From contig NC_089498.1 in NCBI RefSeq assembly GCF_036850765.1, forward strand, positions 56,285,795-56,349,794: a DNA stretch of 64,000 nt, read 5' to 3'. Shown here piece after piece: positions 1 to 11,704 of the stretch. Position 1 is the stretch's first letter, and each line of letters begins with the position of its first letter. The position numbers were made by a program, and so were the translations under genes. The DNA is from Saccopteryx bilineata (lineage: Eukaryota; Chordata; Mammalia; Chiroptera; Emballonuridae). The notes beneath the pieces are model-generated. The model made no database searches and had not been told where the DNA came from. It was given only the letters and a program-made list of their open reading frames with translations.

Positions 1-749
1 TTCATTTATTGCAAAAGTAATAAAGAGCCTCTAAGAATAAATAATCCATTAATTAAGTCTGCATACAATTTTTAAGTCTGTAATGTGCTTGAGTAAATGG
101 CCCCACTGTAACCAGTAACATGATAAATAGAGACTGTTTATTCCATTTAGTAAAAGGGCAGACAGGAAAATAATTACAGTAATAAAATAAATACTATGGT
201 AAAGTTGTAGTCTATATGCGGCTAGAAAGGAAGAGAATAATTTTTTTTTTTTGGTTAATAAGAAAACATTTCAAAGAAACAAATATTTAAACTTGGCCTT
301 GTAATGAATACATAAAAATAGATTGAGAATAAATTATGAAGGTCTTTTTTGCCATACTATAAGATATTGGGGGTCAAATATAGTTTTAAACATGTTGGTG
401 ATATAAGTAGGTTTGCATTTCACAGTAATTGCTCTGGTCTTAGCTACAGATGATGACTGATTTACACAGGAAGAGACTGGGAACATGAGGAGCATTTATA
501 AGGTCATTGCACAAGTGCAGACAATAGAAAAACAGGAGCCAAAGAAATGTTTTAAAGGCTAGAAAGCAGAGGAGAGAAATATTCAAAAACCATAAGTAAT
601 GTTGGAGGTAGTCTTTAGAAAATTTAGTGCAAAATAAAATATGGGTGTTTTAAAGTCAGAGATATAAGAAAGATTTTGACTTGAATATACATACATGAAA
701 ACAATATTTGTTTTAGATAATATATTATTTTATTATTATTATTATTAAG
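1..749. other. AT-rich sequence, nothing recognised
   Basis: No reading frame, RNA gene or repeat family is recognisable here. The stretch ends in a short TTA/ATT-rich simple repeat at 721-749 that abuts a SINE and may be part of its old A/T tail. Confidence 0.6.
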
Positions 750-1062
750 TGAGAGGCAGAGACAAACTCCCAAATGCATCCTGACTGAAATCCACGCACT
801 AAGCCCCTAACCAGGTGATGCTATGCCCATCTGGGCCCGCTGCTCTGTTGCTTGACAACCAACCTATTTTAGTGCCTGAGCCAAGTCTATCAGCACCCTG
901 GGCCAACTTTCTTGAAACATTTGAGCCATGGCTGCAAAAGGAGATGGGGAGTTGTAGTAGAGAAGCAGATGGTCACTTCTCCTGTGTGCCTTGACTGGGA
1001 GTCAAACCCCGGACTTCCACACATGGGCCGACACTCAACCACTGTGCCAACCAGCCAGGGCC
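750..1062 (-). mobile_element. Family A tRNA-derived SINE, old copy
   Basis: Read on the minus strand, the element starts at 1062 with a tRNA-like head (GGCCCTGGCTGGTTGGCAC) and a degenerate B box, then the family body with a pyrimidine-rich stretch, and ends near the TTA-rich tract at 721-749. It diverges clearly from the younger copies at 2.4 kb and 32.7 kb, so it is an older insertion. No clean target duplication is visible. Confidence 0.85.
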
Positions 1063-1063
1063 T

Positions 1064-1460
1064 ATATTAGTTTTCTAGAGCTACCATAACAATATACCAC
1101 AGACTGGGTGGCTTAAACAACAAAAATGTATTCTCTCATTGTTCTGGATGTTAAAAGTTCAGGACCAAGGTTTCAGCAGGTTTGGTTTCCCAGGTTTGGC
1201 TTCTTCTGAGGCCTCTCTCCTCGCTTTATAGATTGCTACTTTTTTGCTGTGTTGTCCTCACATGAGCTTTGCTTTGTGCCTATGTATCCCAAGTGTTTCT
1301 TTCTTCCTTTACTAATAATGACACTAGTCATATTGAATGAGGGTTCCACCCTTATGAAAATAGTTAACCTAAATTATCCTTCTATCCAACTACAGTCACA
1401 TTGGAGGTTAGGGCTTCAATATATAAACTTGGGCTAAGGGCACTATTTAGTCAATAATAG
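1064..1460. mobile_element. Ancient LTR, probably MLT1-type (ERVL-MaLR)
   Basis: The sequence opens with a TTAGTTTTCTAGAGCTACC motif, passes through a run about an ACCACAGACTGGGTGGCTTAA core, and ends near TTTAGTCAATAATAG. This order matches from memory the mammal-wide MLT1 group of MaLR LTRs, about 400 bp long. It is heavily mutated. The family name rests on recall only. It directly abuts the SINE to its left. Confidence 0.55.
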
Positions 1461-2400
1461 ATGTATTACATGTTAGATTTTCACCTATAAATGTCTGGGG
1501 AAAAATTTAATAAAAATGCATCAGATATTTACACAATACCACTGAAGCTGTGAGTTTATTTGTTATAGCATTTTAGTAATATATAACTTAGGAAGTGAAT
1601 GTTCTCAATATTCTACTTCTAAGTTACATTAATCAGTGTCTTAGTATAATAAATATTTATTTCTCACTCAAACTTCGATGTAAGTTACATAACCCTCCTC
1701 TAACTGGAATAACTTCTCTAACTGGAATATAGGGCCTCCAAGGTTACTACTGGAAATTTGTATTTAATGTTTCTAAGGGGCAAGCACTGGCAGTGTTTAT
1801 ATCACTTTCATTCCACATCACTTTTTTTAGGAACAAATCTAGCCATATGGTCTATTGTAACTGCAAGTGAGACCGAGAAATGTGGTCTTCCTGGGAATCC
1901 TGGAAAAGAAAGTAAAATCTAAGCAGATATAGTCACCTCTGTCACATCAGAAATAATTACAAATAATAATCTACTGTCTTTAATTCTGACTATATTTATT
2001 TTATTAGTCTCTATATAAAATTGCATACAGACAAGATGGTTATTTTGTTTCCTGCTTGTACTACTTAAAACTTTTATCAGTGTCTCTATATGCTTATAAT
2101 CTCATAGATAGATTTCATTATTTTAATGGTACCACAGTTTTCTTTCTTTATTGTAATTAGATTAACTAGTATTAAGACAGGAAAAGAGGAGAATCAAGGA
2201 AGATAGAAAAATTTTTATTTTGCATGATCAAGTAGATAGTTTTATTTTTTGTTGAAATGGGAAAGGCTAGATTCAGAGGCATTAAGAGCTCTGTTTGGAC
2301 TTCTGAAATTGAGATGCCTCTTGGAGTAGAAATGTAAAATGGATGATCAGGAAGGCCAATATGAGACTTAGCCAATACTTTCTATTCAGACTGACTGATT
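1461..2400. other. AT-rich sequence, nothing recognised
   Basis: Only short chance reading frames occur on both strands. No splice-bounded exon, RNA gene or known repeat could be recognised. Confidence 0.6.
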
Positions 2401-2414
2401 TATGTCCACAATTT

Positions 2415-2807
2415 TTTTTTTTTGTATTTTTTTTTCTGAAGCTGGAAACGGGGAGAGACAGTCAGACAGACTCCCGCATGTGCCCCACAGGGATCCACCC
2501 GGCATGCCCACCAGGGGCAATGCTCTGCCCACCAGGGGGCGATGCTCTGCCCCTCCGGGGCGTCGCTCTGCAGTGACCAGAGCCACTCTAGCGCCTGGGG
2601 CAGAGGCCAAGGAGCCATCCCCAGCGCCCGGGCCATCTTTGCTCCAATGGAGCCTTGGCTGCGGGAGGGGAAGAGAGAGATAGAGAGGGAGGAGGGGGGG
2701 TGGAGAAGCAAGTGGGCGCTTCTCCATTTGTGCCCTGGCTGGGAATTGAACCCGGGTCCCCCGCACGCCAGACCCACGCTCTAACGCTAAGTCAACCAGC
2801 CAGGGCC
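2415..2807 (-). mobile_element. Family A SINE, young copy with target duplication
   Basis: A complete minus-strand copy. The T-run (A tail) lies at 2415-2440, followed by the GC-rich body with the ACCAGGGGGCGATGCTCTGCC motif, and the tRNA-like head ends at 2807. A 14-bp direct repeat, TATGTCCACAATTT, flanks it at 2401-2414 and 2808-2821, as expected of L1-mediated target-primed insertion. The exact target duplication and the well-kept body suggest a recent insertion. Several overlapping open frames in this SINE are not genes. Confidence 0.95.
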
Positions 2808-2821
2808 TATGTCCACAATTT

Positions 2822-3895
2822 GAAATGTCATCTTACCAAGAACTAAAAATTCTACATATAGGTTCTTTATGATCCCTATTTTGTTTCATTGGGTAATTTT
2901 TTTTTCTAGTTCTATCCTATTTTCTGATAGTTTTATTATTATTGTTTTAAAGTTTTCTCTTTTATCTGATAGGACTTTCTTATTGTGTTCTTATCTTTAG
3001 TATCATATACTTAATTATAAAATTATATTTGGAACTAATTCCTCAGTTTGTTCCCCTTAAAAACAATACATGCTTTAATTCAACATCTGTTCAGATGAAA
3101 ATTGCCTAATAATTTTTTAAAAATAAAAATCTCATAAAACCTTACATAAATTTCATTTTTACTTATGCTCACTTGAGTGCATGGCTACTCTTTGGAAAGA
3201 AATGTGACATAAGTCACTGAGTTTTTACAGTTTTATGAGTGTAAAAATTATAAGTAGAGAAAAACCTTTCGATAAAACTTTTACATGAATAGACAAGGTA
3301 AACTTTCATTTCATTAAAACAAAAATTAATAAATAAACACAGCACACAAAGCATACATTTCAAAATATATACTGTGGTACATCTTAAACATTTTGGAGAT
3401 TCTTTTGCCTGCACATTGTAATATAGGAAATTGTAATGCTAAATTTCTTCCTAAACCAATATCATCACTTAAAGTATTGTGAGATGTTATTTGTAGTGGA
3501 CATTATTATTGCTTACTATACACCATCTTCCCTTTCCCATTTCTTTATAAAAATTTAAAATTTATTCAGATTGGCATGCTTCTTCACTTTTCTACGTGCT
3601 TAACAGAATTTGCACTTAGTATCTTACGTATTCGTTCCTATTCCCTTTACCTGTGACTTCTTTTGCCACAGGAATTGGCCTCAATTCTAGACAATAAAAT
3701 ATTTGAGGAAGTCTATTGGAGGAGTTAAGATGGGATATATGAAAACAAAATTTCTCCTTTCTTTGGAGAGTTTAAAAAATCTGAATTGATGCATTAATGT
3801 GTCTGAATCTCTTGCAACCCAGAGTAACTGCCTTGAGGAAAATACTGAAACAGAGAACATACAAAATACAAGCAACCTACAAAATATAAGCCTTT
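2822..3895. other. AT-rich sequence, nothing recognised
   Basis: Short chance frames only. I see no repeat family, RNA gene or exon signal. Confidence 0.6.
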
Positions 3896-3904
3896 GAGAT
3901 ATTG

Positions 3905-4302
3905 ATTTTTTTTCTTTTCTTTTCTTTTTTTTTTTCTGAAGCTGGAAACTGGGAGAGACAGTCAGACAGACTCCCGCATGCGCCCGACCGGGATCCACCC
4001 GGCACGCCCACCAGGGGCGATGCTCTGCCCACCAGGGGGCGATGCTCGGGGGCGATGCTCTGCCGCGACCAGAGCCACTCTAGCGCCTGGGGCAGAGGCC
4101 AAGGAGCCATCCCCAGCGCCCGGGCCATCTTTGCTCCAATGGAGCCTTGGCTGCGGGAGGGGAAGAGAGAGACAGAGAGGAAGGAGGGGGTGGGGGTGGA
4201 GAAGCAAATGAGCACTTCTCCTATGTGCCCTGGCCGGGAATCAAACCCGGGTCCCCCACATGCCAGGCCGACGCTCTACCGCTGAGCCAACAGGCCAGGG
4301 CC
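3905..4302 (-). mobile_element. Family A SINE, young copy
   Basis: A full minus-strand copy with T-rich tail, GC-rich body and tRNA-like head ending at 4302. A 9-bp direct repeat GAGATATTG flanks it at 3896-3904 and 4303-4311. It carries a small rearrangement in the GATGCTC repeats of the body (about 4018-4050) compared with the copy at 2415-2807. Confidence 0.93.
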
Positions 4303-4311
4303 GAGATATTG

Positions 4312-6194
4312 TATAGATATTTTTAAATGCTGCCTTAAATCAGATGAAAAAGGACCTACAATCCAATATCTATATAGCATGTGATAATACATGCTTTTAT
4401 TTTTAAAAACATATTTGACCTGAATTTTATCTTATTTGCAGTTTATTCCTAATAACAAACACTAAAAAAATGCTGGTATATTTTAAAGAGTTGTTTTGAA
4501 TCATTAGCAGTTTATTTTACTTTGAGAGCAGTGGTAAGATGGAGAAGAAAATTATCATAGTTGTACATTGTGATTCAGGTCACCTCACCCACTCTTTCAA
4601 ATGATTTAAATTGCATTCATAAATTTTCTGTCTCATACAAGAACTAGAAATCAAATCAGTTTTCAAATCTTCATAATATTTTTTAGTTATTGACTTATAG
4701 CAATTCCAAATTAGCTATTATGTCTTGAAATATTATTTGTTAAAGTGTTATAAAATTTTAAACATTTAAAATTAGGTAATAATTTCTATTCCTGATAAGG
4801 TGTTAGCTTTCAGTTTTAATAGTTCTTCAAACAAAGTTTTATTATTTTCGAGTTTTGTATCTCTGAATTTAACTCCTTGCTAACAAAAGCGAGCCCAATG
4901 GTATGTCTTTTCACACATGACTCCTGTTTCAAATCAAGATAATGTTGAAAATATGTGTTACATATAAGTTTAGTTTATAACAATTAATTCTGAAGTATTG
5001 ATGTATTTTCAAAACTTTTCTAATGATCAGAATTAAAGAAAAAATGTTAATACTCAAATACTTTCACCTTACTTCTCAAAGAGTAGAAATCTATCCCTTT
5101 ACATTAGAAAAGTAATACAAAGATAAAAAGTTGACTAAATAATACTATACATTATCCCAGTTTAACATTTTATCCCTAAATATTTTATCCTTTTAAGTTT
5201 TAATACAATTTTTAGATACAAAAAGAGTAGTATATCTTCATTTTTTGTCTCAATTACCAAATGTCTTAAACATCACATTATAAACATGCAATTTTATAAC
5301 TAGCTTCCCTTAAGATACATATGCAAATGATATACTTGATAATCAAATCAGACTCTATCCTCTATTTCTTGTTTCATCACAATTTAAACTAAAGCATAAT
5401 TTTATTTACATGCTGACACAATTATAATTCCAGCAAATAGCCTTTATTATATATACTAATATATAAAATGAATTATTATTGTAACTAAGCATGCACTGTG
5501 AAATAGCTAAGTAAAACACTAGCTTATATGTCAAACTCTTACCTTCCTTAACAACTGCAGTAAAATGGAAATGATAGGGTTACAAGAAGACATTAGAAGT
5601 AGAAATAGAAACTACTATACATTAAATTGCCATTTGATAAGATGCACTGTAGTTTGCTGATAGTAATCTTAATAAGAATTGCACTAGAGATATAAAAAAT
5701 ATGTTGCCATTTATTAACAGATATTCAAAGGTATTTATCTTGTGCCTATATTTGCATGTTACTTTTAAAAGGCTCTTTCTGTGAATAACAGAACATTGAA
5801 ATCCCATTTAATAAGAATTTTAATGCTAAATTAAACCAATAATAAAATTCAAAAGAGACAACATACTCAAGAAACGCATAAAATGTAAATGGTTTTGAAA
5901 TTTTTATTGTAAAGGACAAATTCAACTGGGAATCATCTGGTACAGACATTTAGAAAATTATGCAAGATTTGGCCATTGGCTCAACAGGCAAATAACATGC
6001 TTTTGTATTTATTCCCATATGATAAACAAGATATATAGTTCTGTTTAAATCATCAAGCATCACAGGTGGACTATATTTATTGCATTGAAATGAAGAGTCA
6101 AAACATTTTATTATTTAGTATACTTTCAGTTAAATATGTCAGAGATCCTAATCAGAATAATATACTGGTAGGTTGATAGCAGAGTTTCTTGGGT
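4312..6194. other. AT-rich sequence, nothing recognised
   Basis: About 1.9 kb of AT-rich DNA without convincing open frames, SINE or LINE motifs. It may contain repeats too decayed to recognise by eye. Confidence 0.55.
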
Positions 6195-6207
6195 AAATAA
6201 ATTCAAG

Positions 6208-6580
6208 AGCTCTGGTCAGTTGGCTCAGTGGTCGAGAGTTGGCCCAGCATGTGGATGTCCCAGGTTTGATTACCAGTCAGGGAACACAAGAAGAAGCAAC
6301 CACCTACTTTTCCACCCTCCCCCTCTCCCTCCTTTCTCTCTATCTCTATATTCTTCTTCTGTAGCCATGGCTTGGTTAGAGCAAGTTGGACCCCGGTGCT
6401 GAGGATGGCTTTATGGCCTGCCTCAGTTGCTAAATTAGCTCAATTGCCAAGCAACAAAACACAAGTCCCAGATGGGCAAAGCATCGCCCCATAGGGGGTT
6501 TGCTGGGTGGATTCTAGTTGGGGCACATGCATGTGGGAGTCTGTCTCTCTGCCTGCCTGCTTCTCATTTAAGAAAAAAAT
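6208..6580 (+). mobile_element. Family A SINE, older copy
   Basis: Plus-strand copy with a degenerate tRNA-like head (TCTGGTCAGTTGGCTCAG), body and A-rich tail. A 13-bp direct repeat AAATAAATTCAAG flanks it at 6195-6207 and 6581-6593. Its body has many substitutions and short deletions relative to the young copies. Confidence 0.9.
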
Positions 6581-6593
6581 AAATAAATTCAAG

Positions 6594-7035
6594 GAACTAA
6601 ACAAATCAACTAAACTGCAGGAAGGATGCTGGACCAAATTAATTTAGATTTCAAACACTGACTGGTTTATCTAGTATACTTTTTGTATTTTTGTTAATTA
6701 TTCCCCATTTTTTCTACATGATGTAAAAGAGAGCAAACATCAGTTTTAAAGCTTCACTTTATATTTTAAGTTTTTTTCTGATTTCAAAATCTACAGTCTT
6801 ATACAAAATGTGTAGTTTTCTCAACTTGGGTTCTGTTCTTACACCTGCCTAAAGTTTAGTTGGATGATGAAGGAATGAAAACTGGAGGGCACATTTTATG
6901 AAAGGGACTATTATTCTCAGAAAAAAAGAGAAATCATAAGCAAACCAAATAATGGTTTCTTGTACTCATTGTTATAATTGCTTATATAATATAGAGATAT
7001 AGAGAAAGTATTCTCAGATCTCAGTTTAGTTTAAT
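6594..7035. other. Nothing recognised
   Basis: AT-rich sequence without a recognised feature, between a SINE and an ancient repeat. Confidence 0.55.
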
Positions 7036-7334
7036 TTATTCATCCTAAATTAATTATTGAGTACTTAAAATGTGCTTGAAGTTGTGCTGCAGACTTGGGA
7101 TACCACAGTGAAGTACGTTGACAGCTTCTTGCATTATGTACATTTCATTGTAGATATAGCTTGATTGCAGGTTAGTTGATAAATACAAAAACTTTGAATA
7201 GTCATAGTTATGATGTGTGAAATAAACAAGGGACTGAGATAAAGAATGATGTAAGGTTGCTTTTCAAGTAATATGGCCAGTAAAGAACTTTCTGAAAAGT
7301 CATTCTATTGAATAGTCAGTAAAAAAAGAACATG
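7036..7334. repeat. Ancient mammal-wide repeat, left part
   Basis: The text around 7036-7110 (ATTGAGTACTTAAAATGTGC, then a GGGATACCACAGTGAAG motif) and the later ATAAAtaca-rich part resemble a widespread old mammalian repeat whose family name I cannot give with certainty. The matching downstream part appears at 9660-10030, so the later HAL1 insertion seems to have split one element. Confidence 0.4.
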
Positions 7335-7474
7335 GGCTTCCTGTCAAGATGGTAGCATAGGTAAATGTGATACTCAAATCCTCCCACAATCTCTTCAAAA
7401 TTACAACTAAACTACAGAACAACCATCATTCAGAACTGCTTGAAGTCTAGCTGAACAAACTCTGGCAACATAGC

Positions 7475-8127
7475 TCAGTTGGAGTTAAATTTTTTTCATT
7501 CTTGTGTTTATGAGAAACATGAGCCTGATGTGTCCTAGCGATTTCTTCAATGTTTGGACATATACTTGAAAGGCAAAATCTTATTTCATCATCAATACAT
7601 TGATGAATTCCTCTCTTTTTACTCTTAATTGTGTTGAGGGTAGAAAATCCTAATTCACATAAACAGGATGTTGAAAATTGTAATAAAATGTTCTAAGCTT
7701 TTTTAGATATTGCCACATATCTTCTTTTATAGAAATCCAAAAGGCTTCAAGAGACAATTGCTTATGTTTAATCATCAATTCAAAACCTCTACCATACATA
7801 TCATTTTAACTTTACACCAAACAAAGGATAAAAGAAACTTGCCTCCAGTCTTTCTGGAGAACATGGGGGCTAGTGTAAACAATCCAGCATCACAGCTTAA
7901 CAGCCTTTTGCAACCTAATCAGGCAAGTGAGGTGGGGGGTTGGGCAGACGGTCAGCTTACAGCCAATTCCCCACACCTCTGTCCCCCAAAAATCTAAACT
8001 CCAAAAACCCTGTTAATTTTTTGGTCCCCAATAGGCACATATTTCTCTGGAATACCATAGGGCACACCTGGAAATCTTCAAGGGCACAAAAGTGCACCCT
8101 GGTGCACACTTTGAGAACCATTGTATT
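7475..8127 (-). mobile_element. hAT DNA transposon remnant inside HAL1
   Basis: The right edge (about 8093-8127) reads on the minus strand as CAATGGTTCTCAAAGTGTGC, a typical hAT terminal inverted repeat. The element runs leftwards through a short 5' region into a transposase C-terminal remnant at 7480-7790. The opposite terminal repeat is not visible, so the left edge is truncated or decayed. The flanks on both sides read as 5' region of the same HAL1. Confidence 0.65.
7480..7790 (-). pseudogene. hAT transposase C-terminal (hATC dimerisation) remnant
   Basis: Translating the minus strand from about 7790 gives a decayed segment containing a LSLEAFWISIKED motif and, after a frameshift near 7690, a CELGFSTLNTIKSKKR motif followed by an acidic helix. 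Motifs of this kind form the hATC dimerisation region of hAT transposases and of domesticated relatives such as ZBED5-like proteins. Only this C-terminal part remains; the BED zinc finger and catalytic DDE region are absent. The frameshift, the small size and the position inside a transposon remnant show a fossil, not a host gene. Confidence 0.65.
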
Positions 8128-9659
8128 ATATTGTGGGTAGATCTCTGCCATTGATGTTCTAATAGCAATCAAAGCTCAACTAAAATAGGAGCCTGTACAC
8201 AGCCCACAAAAGGAAAAAGGGGCTCACCTGGAGTGCCCAGATCAGGTGAATGGGGCAGCTAGACCTTATAGGACACCTATTACGTATATAAAGCCACTCT
8301 ATTAAGCCTGGGGGACACAGATGTTCTACTTAATACATAGAAGCAAATACTGTGAAGTTGCCAAAATGATGAGATAAGGAAACATGTCCCAAATGAAAAA
8401 AAAAAGAACAACATTCCAGAAAAAGAATTAAAAGAAAGACAAGCAATCTAGTAAGTGTAGAGTTCAGAACACTGGTTATGAGAATACTCAATGAACTTAG
8501 GGGAAGAGTAAATGAACTTAATAAGAACTTCAACAGAGATAGGAAACATAGAAATGGAAGTAAATAAAATAAAAAAGAACCCATCAAAATGAAGACTACA
8601 TTAACTGAAATGCAGAATACAGTATAAGAAATCAACAGTGAGGTAGATAGAGCATAGAATCAAATCAGATTTGAAAGATAAGGAAAGAGAAAACACCCAA
8701 GTCAGAACAGCAAAAAGTGAAAAGAATCCAAAAAACTGAGGCTATCATAAGAAGCTTCTGGGACAACTTCAAGCATAACATTTGTATTATTAGATGCCAG
8801 AAGGTGAAAAGAGAAAAAAATTAAAAACCTGTATAAAAAATAATGATGGAAAACTTTCCTAATCTGCTGAATGAAATAAACATACAAGTCAGAAACTCCA
8901 AATAAGATAAACTGAATAGGCCCTCATCAAGACACATCATAAACTGCAAAAGATTACAAACAAAAAGAGAATCGAAAAGCAACAAGAGAAAAGCAATTCG
9001 TTACCTACAAGGAAGCTCCCATAAGAGTGTCAGCTGATCTCTCAACAGAAACATTACAGGCCAGAAGGGATTAGCAAGAAACATTTAAAGTGATGAAAAG
9101 CAAGGGTTTAGAACCAACATTACTCTATCCAACAAAGTTATCATTTATAATCAAGGGCATATAAATAGCTTCCCAGACAAAAAAGAGCTAAAGGAGTTCA
9201 TCACCACCAAACCAGTATTATATGAAATGTTAAATGGTATACTTTAAGAAGAATAAGGCCCCCCCAAAGAAGATATAAAATATAAAATGGTCATAAATAT
9301 ATATCTGTCAACAATTAAATCTAAAAATTAAAATAAATAAACAAGCAAAACAGAAACAGACTCATAGATATAGACAATATTTTGATGGCTGCTAGATGAC
9401 AGAGGGTTTGGGGAAATGGGTGAAAAAGGTGAAGGGATTAAGAAGTACAAATTGATAGTTACAGAATAGTCATGGGGTGTAAAGTACAGCATAGGGAATA
9501 TAGTCGATAATATTTTAACAACTATGTATAGTGTCAAACAGGTATGAGATCTATTGGAATAATGATTTAGTAAGTTATATAATGTCTAGTCACTTGGTTG
9601 TACACCTCAAACTAATATAATGTTGTACATAAATTCTTAATTGAAAAAATAGAAAATTA

Positions 9660-10060
9660 TTTAAAGTGAAAAAAAAAAGAATATAGCATGTTCAAAGTCT
9701 CTGAGTTGGAAAAGCTTGTGATCTGTGTTATGACTAGTGAAGTAGAGAGTAGCCTTAGTCAAGATTGAAGAAATAACCAGATCATACAGAAACTCAAAGG
9801 ACTGGAATATAAATTTTAATATAAATGCTATTTGAAGTTTTTGAAGCATTTCTAGCTAGGGAGCAGAATTGTCTCATTTATATTTTGAGAAGATTCACTC
9901 CTGCTCTTGTTTGGAGAATGATTTTGGGCATAGATGGAAAAACTTATTCAGAGATGGAAGTTGTAAAAAATAAAGAATTTAGAATAATTTCTTGTTTGGG
10001 GTGTTGAGTAGAAAAAATTTCAAAGCAGGAAGATGTAATATCTGTGTCAGGATTTATTTT
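9660..10060. repeat. Ancient mammal-wide repeat, right part
   Basis: The wording around 9690-9960 (a GCATGTTCAAAGTCTCTGAG motif, AACTCAAAGGACTGGA, then a region like AGAAGATTCACTCCTGCTC) fits the downstream half of the same old repeat seen at 7036-7334. Family name not assigned. Confidence 0.4.
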
Positions 10061-10079
10061 TCTGCACATAGAAGTCTTT

Positions 10080-10365
10080 GTGGACAGTGATATTCTGATT
10101 TTAAATTTTATTTGGAAATGCAAATGACCCAGAATAGCCAACATAATATTGAAGGACAAGAAAGTTGAAGGACTGGCAATACTCAACTTCAACACTTTAC
10201 TATAAAACTACAGTATTCAAGAGAGTGTGGTACTCATAAAAGAATAAACAAATAGATCAATGGAACAGAATAGCCCAGATACAGACCACATGAATTTAAT
10301 AAACTTACATTTGATAATGGAGCTAAGGCAATTCAATGGAAAAAGGTAATCTTTTCAAATAATAA
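10080..10365 (+). mobile_element. Old L1 ORF2 fragment
   Basis: A plus-strand decayed translation follows the L1 ORF2 region just after the reverse transcriptase: the AAATGACCCAGAATAGCCAA motif, then ATCAATGGAACAGAATAGCC (the WNR-type segment) and the FDNGAKAIQW-like stretch. Both ends are truncated, and no 3' tail is present. Confidence 0.75.
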
Positions 10366-11704
10366 TAATGAATCTATAATCTGTAGTTAAATTTGAAAAG
10401 CAGCTAAATTATTATGAATGTTCCTAACATATTAAGGAGAAACTCTTAAAATTCTGCATTGTTCCCATTTTTGTTGCTGATAATTTTTAAGAGACCATGA
10501 AAACAGTTTCTCTTTCAGAATATTCCAGCAAAAAAAAAATACATACCAGAAAAATAATTTAAACACTCTACTGGATATAGAACCAAACATAATTAATGAA
10601 ATGGACTTTATTATTTTAATATACATGGGTTTTGTTATTTAAATGATTGATTCTCAAAGATGCTCTCAATAATATAATAAGATTACCTTGAGTTAATTAA
10701 AATGCTTGTTTCAATGAATATTTAAAAGAATGGGAAAATTGTCATCATGTAAAGTTAACTCTAAAAATAGAACATATTGTGTTACTGTTAAGCCAATTCA
10801 TATACATGAAAACACACACACACATGCTTTTTAAAAAATATTAAGAGGAAGAAAATTAATTTAGATTTTTAAAGTGATTGCCTTTTGTGATGAAATATAG
10901 GTAATTTTATTTTTGTGCCACATCTCTTGAGATTCTCTAATTTTACTTTATATGTCTGTGGGCATAACCTAGGGATTCTGAGGGTTTCCTCTATATAATT
11001 AGCAGTGTGTCTCCAAGTGGTAACAATGTCACTTTAATTTATTTCATGTATTAAAATGATCTTTGCATGCAATCAGTCATAAAAGAAAACTTTAGTTGTT
11101 TAAGAGGCAGTTTTAATTTTGTTTCTATTCTTTGATTCAGGTTAGAAAAAAATACCTCCTTTAGCATACCTAAATATTAATGGCAGTGTTTTATCTTAAT
11201 TGTTAATTCATTTGTCATAACAATGGCAGTATGAAGACAGGCTGAGTGACAGTCTGGAGTCAAAGTGATTCAGGTCAGAATCTTAATATTGAAATTCCAG
11301 TTATATGGCTTTGGGCAAACTGCTGAACTAATATAGTATTGTTGAATATTCATAAGACAGTGAATTCACACCAAGTTCTTAGTCTTAACTACATTAAAGG
11401 GAATTAATACTGAAAAATACTAAAGAATTTCTTTAGTAATATCAGTGTTAATTATGTAATACTCTTCTAATGTTAATAAAATAACGCTTCCCCAAATGAA
11501 TATATATTTTACAAGAATATTTTCCACAATACTTATTTAATTAAAATATTTTAAAATATGCATTTCCCAATTTTAGAGACCTTATAATAAATACTTAAAG
11601 ATATGATTGTTTGATTGCAATATAGACTTTTGCTTCTTTATTATCTCATTGAGCAAATATGATTATTGGCTATCAATTACTTAGGTTAAAGGCATCAATA
11701 CATT
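10366..11704. other. AT-rich sequence, nothing recognised
   Basis: About 1.3 kb of AT-rich DNA. A short CA run occurs near 10811-10824. No exon, RNA gene or repeat was recognised. Confidence 0.55.

Larger units (their letters stand above)
7335..9655 (+). mobile_element. HAL1 (half-L1) retrotransposon, interrupted by a hAT element
   Basis: The left end (about 7335-7470) shows an L1-type 5' untranslated start: a CAAGATGGTAGCATAGGT motif, then a tract with ACAACTAAACTACAGAACAA. After the hAT insertion the 5' region resumes (about 8130-8400), followed by a decayed ORF1 (about 8400-9245) ending with the usual ORF1 C-terminal wording near 9170-9245. The 3' untranslated region follows at once (about 9250-9650, ending TGTACACCTCAAACTAATAT), with no endonuclease or reverse transcriptase between. 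That order is the hallmark of HAL1, an L1 relative lacking ORF2, although secondary deletion of ORF2 cannot be excluded. ORF1 has many stops. Confidence 0.65.
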
